Positions 62,457 to 64,000 of a stretch of 64,000 bases of DNA are shown piece by piece. Position 1 is the first letter of the stretch. Each line of letters begins with the position of its first letter. The stretch covers positions 124,001 to 188,000 of the forward strand of contig CAWJEX010000021.1 in the NCBI GenBank assembly GCA_963841995.1. The letters are read 5' to 3'. The notes beneath the pieces are model-generated. The model saw only the letters and a list, made by a program, of their open reading frames with translations, had not been told where the DNA came from and did no database searches. The position numbers and the translations under genes are program-made. This DNA comes from DATDPM01 sp963841995. GTDB lineage: Bacteria; Pseudomonadota; Alphaproteobacteria; DATDPM01.

Positions 62457-62529
62457 CGTTATTACCCTTTGGGCCTAGGTTATAATATCCATTTCATTTA
62501 TGCGGTTATTTGCCGCGATTGAGCCTCCG

Positions 62530-63294
62530 ATGATTCTCGACGCCATGCTCGGCCATTCGCATCACCTTATGGCAATGCCGCAGGCAACCGGTTCGGCGCT
62601 TTATGGCGCTATGTTCCTGGCCGGGTTGGTCGGAAGCCTGACCCATTGTGCGGGGATGTGCGGTCCTTTCGTCCTGACCCAGGTCGGTGCGGAGCTGGAA
62701 ACCGTTTCTGCCGCCAAGATGACCGAATGGACGCGGCTTCGCGGTGCGCTGCTGATCCCGTATCACCTGGGCAGGTTCACAACTTATGTGTTGCTCGGGG
62801 CATTGGCCGCGGCGTTAGTCCGAGGCTTGGCCGAATTCGCGCCGCTTCGCTATGTGTCGGCCGGACTGCTGGCGCTTGCCGCGCTGGTATTCCTGCTTCA
62901 GGCGTTGGGGCGCGGTGCGGCGCTTTTCAGGACCCGCATCGGCAACAAGATAGAAGCGCCGCTGATGCGGGGGCTCTCGGTCCTCGCCCAGCCCTTACTG
63001 GCGCGATCGGCCCGGCCTTCGGCGCGCTACGCATTGGGGGTCGTTCTCGGATTTCTCCCCTGCGGGCTTCTATACGGGGCGCTTGCGGCGTCGGCGAGTG
63101 CCGGTTCACCGGCCGCAGGCGCCATTGCCATGGGGAGCTTCACGCTCGGCACCGTGCCGGCATTGGTCGCGGTCGGGATGGCTGGCCTAGTTTTGCTGCG
63201 CCGCAGCGGAGCCGTCTTAAAGGCTCTTACGGCCGGGTTCATGCTCCTGAACGCCGCCACTTTGTCCTATCTGGCGTTTCAGGCGCTTGCCTAA
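62530..63294 (+). CDS. TauE/SafE-family membrane protein, cbb3-linked
   Basis: Inner-membrane protein with about six helices. The family mark GSLTHCAGMCGPFVLTQVG contains two cysteines and a His, a candidate metal site; other segments are LGRFTTYVLLGALAAALVRG and VLGFLPCGLLYGALAASA. Proteins of this type sit beside cbb3 genes and are suspected to help copper or cytochrome c maturation. The ATG at 62530 gives 254 residues and a leader of about 37 nt from the predicted start; the ATG at 62500 would leave almost no leader. Control by the shared FixK/FNR box is likely. Confidence 0.84.
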   Translation: MILDAMLGHSHHLMAMPQATGSALYGAMFLAGLVGSLTHCAGMCGPFVLTQVGAELETVSAAKMTEWTRLRGALLIPYHLGRFTTYVLLGALAAALVRGLAEFAPLRYVSAGLLALAALVFLLQALGRGAALFRTRIGNKIEAPLMRGLSVLAQPLLARSARPSARYALGVVLGFLPCGLLYGALAASASAGSPAAGAIAMGSFTLGTVPALVAVGMAGLVLLRRSGAVLKALTAGFMLLNAATLSYLAFQALA

Positions 63295-63476
63295 GCCGCT
63301 TGAAATCACGGCGATTCGGGGCGAATTGCCCGGTAAATCGCGATAATTTGCCCCTAAGAAGGACCCAAATCGTCCAATAGACTATGTTCAGCAGACGTTC
63401 AGGCCGTGCCGCCTAGGGTGGCCGATTAAGGGCTCGGCCCTTCGGAACCGCCCCCGAGGCCGGCTTGAAGCCCGCA

Positions 63477-63503
63477 GGCGATCGGCGATAATCGCCGATC
63501 GCC
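63477..63503. promoter_or_regulatory. Perfect 27 nt palindrome upstream of the PQQ-system gene
   Basis: GGCGATCGGCGAT (63477-63489), a single A, and its exact reverse complement (63491-63503). It ends 43 bp before the ATG at 63547. It has no T-run, so it is better seen as an operator or a hairpin in the leader than a terminator. It is one of the longest perfect palindromes I saw in the window. Confidence 0.6.
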
Positions 63504-63546
63504 GCGACCGTGAATTCCGAACCAAATCATCCGCTGTCGAAGGATC

Positions 63547-64000
63547 ATGAAACGGCTTCTGGCATTTCTTTGCGTTTTCGCAATCGCGGCCACGCTTCCA
63601 GCCGCACGTGCTGACGAACCGCAATCCGGCAAGGCCGCCGATCGGGCGCCTGCGGCGGAAGCGCCGACAGGAAGCGCGACGCCTGCGGCGTCACCGCCGG
63701 TGAAGCAGCCGGCGCCCGAACAGGGGACGCCCGAGCAGGAGAAAGCGGCCGCCGAAAAATCCGCGCCGGCCATGAAGAGGCCAACTCCGCCGCCGGGCGG
63801 CCAGGTCGTCGACATCGCCTATCTGACGCAAGAGGTCGATCTTCCGCCGGCTCGCTCCAATGTTCAGCCGCATCCCAATGACGAAGGGAAACTCGGCGCC
63901 GATCTTGGAATCGACGACGACAATACGACCGGCGTCTTCACGAAGCAGGATTTCAAGCTTGAGGCGGTGACCGTTCCCGTGAAGGGCGACGTGGTCGCGG
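63547..64000 (+). CDS. ABC transporter binding protein of the PQQ-alcohol-dehydrogenase system (partial)
   Basis: Periplasmic binding protein found beside PQQ-dependent alcohol dehydrogenases; the ligand is unknown. The ATG at 63547 opens a Sec signal peptide (KRLLAFLCVFAIAATLPAAR, cut near ADEP), an Ala/Pro/Glu-rich linker of about 60 residues, and the start of the binding domain: VDIAYLTQEVDLPPARSNVQ, DDDNTTGVFTKQDF. The NTTG and LTQEVDLPPARSN strings are typical of the family. The gene runs off the window at 64000. A methanol- or ethanol-oxidising pathway is suggested for the organism. Confidence 0.82.
   Translation, partial: MKRLLAFLCVFAIAATLPAARADEPQSGKAADRAPAAEAPTGSATPAASPPVKQPAPEQGTPEQEKAAAEKSAPAMKRPTPPPGGQVVDIAYLTQEVDLPPARSNVQPHPNDEGKLGADLGIDDDNTTGVFTKQDFKLEAVTVPVKGDVVA

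Overview
This 64 kb window reads as chromosome of a GC-rich alphaproteobacterium. The evidence is the gene order (SRP RNA-dnaX-ybaB-recR, dapD-dapE, rpmH-rnpA-yidD-yidC-engB-argB), a SAM-II riboswitch, a complete ccoNOQP-ccoGHIS cluster with a FixK/FNR box, and a repeat whose ends contain AGAGCATGATC, a motif familiar from Hyphomicrobiales genomes. Nothing in the window fixes the genus. Most genes are housekeeping or respiratory.

Layout. 1-5.6 kb: membrane-anchored cytochrome c (cut by the window edge), pheA, SRP RNA, dnaX-ybaB-recR and rmuC. 5.8-8.2 kb: def-fmt-truA, then a 229 bp inverted-repeat element lying exactly between two convergent genes. 8.2-11.6 kb: membrane protein, dapE, dapD and a HAD phosphatase. 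11.8-16.6 kb: an overlapping three-gene c-di-GMP operon (EAL, GGDEF, DUF2336). 16.6-20.8 kb: argB, engB, yidC, yidD, rnpA, rpmH. 21.1-24.8 kb: TVP38 membrane protein, MerA/Lpd-like flavoprotein and a histidine kinase with a probably leaderless mRNA. 25-29.6 kb: broken ion channel, panB-panC, gpt, small membrane protein, large lipoprotein. 29.8-34.8 kb: tRNA-Arg, a decayed porin whose last codons are tandemly repeated, MepK- and LdtD-like peptidoglycan enzymes, a molybdate-type regulator beside a molybdopterin oxidoreductase, and an ArsC-like protein. 34.9-41.9 kb: MscS-type channel, ABC-2 permease, argD-argF-hslO, lipoprotein. 41.9-48.6 kb: two tandem TrkH-type K+ transporters, folE, apaG, metZ under a SAM-II riboswitch, a radical SAM enzyme. 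48.8-54.4 kb: tRNA-Gly, a two-component pair, a dead TMEM175 gene, a small secreted protein and a hybrid histidine kinase. 54.4-62.3 kb: cbb3 oxidase genes and their assembly genes. 62.5-64 kb: a TauE/SafE-like gene sharing the FixK/FNR box, and the start of a PQQ-alcohol-dehydrogenase-associated ABC binding protein.

Sequence quality matters here. At least a dozen single-base frame breaks interrupt otherwise well-conserved genes, including essential dnaX and yidC. At most of them, collapsing one duplicated base restores both the reading frame and a GANTC site, the CcrM methylation motif of Alphaproteobacteria. I read these mainly as systematic sequencing errors at methylated GANTC sites. The ion channel, TMEM175 and porin relics look more like real decay.

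No defence island, CRISPR array, prophage or insertion-sequence transposase was seen. The strongest candidates for something new are the 229 bp stop-codon-supplying element, the tandem duplication of a porin's last codons, the TrkH pair with one altered filter residue, the c-di-GMP/DUF2336 operon and the 27 nt palindrome before the PQQ-system gene.
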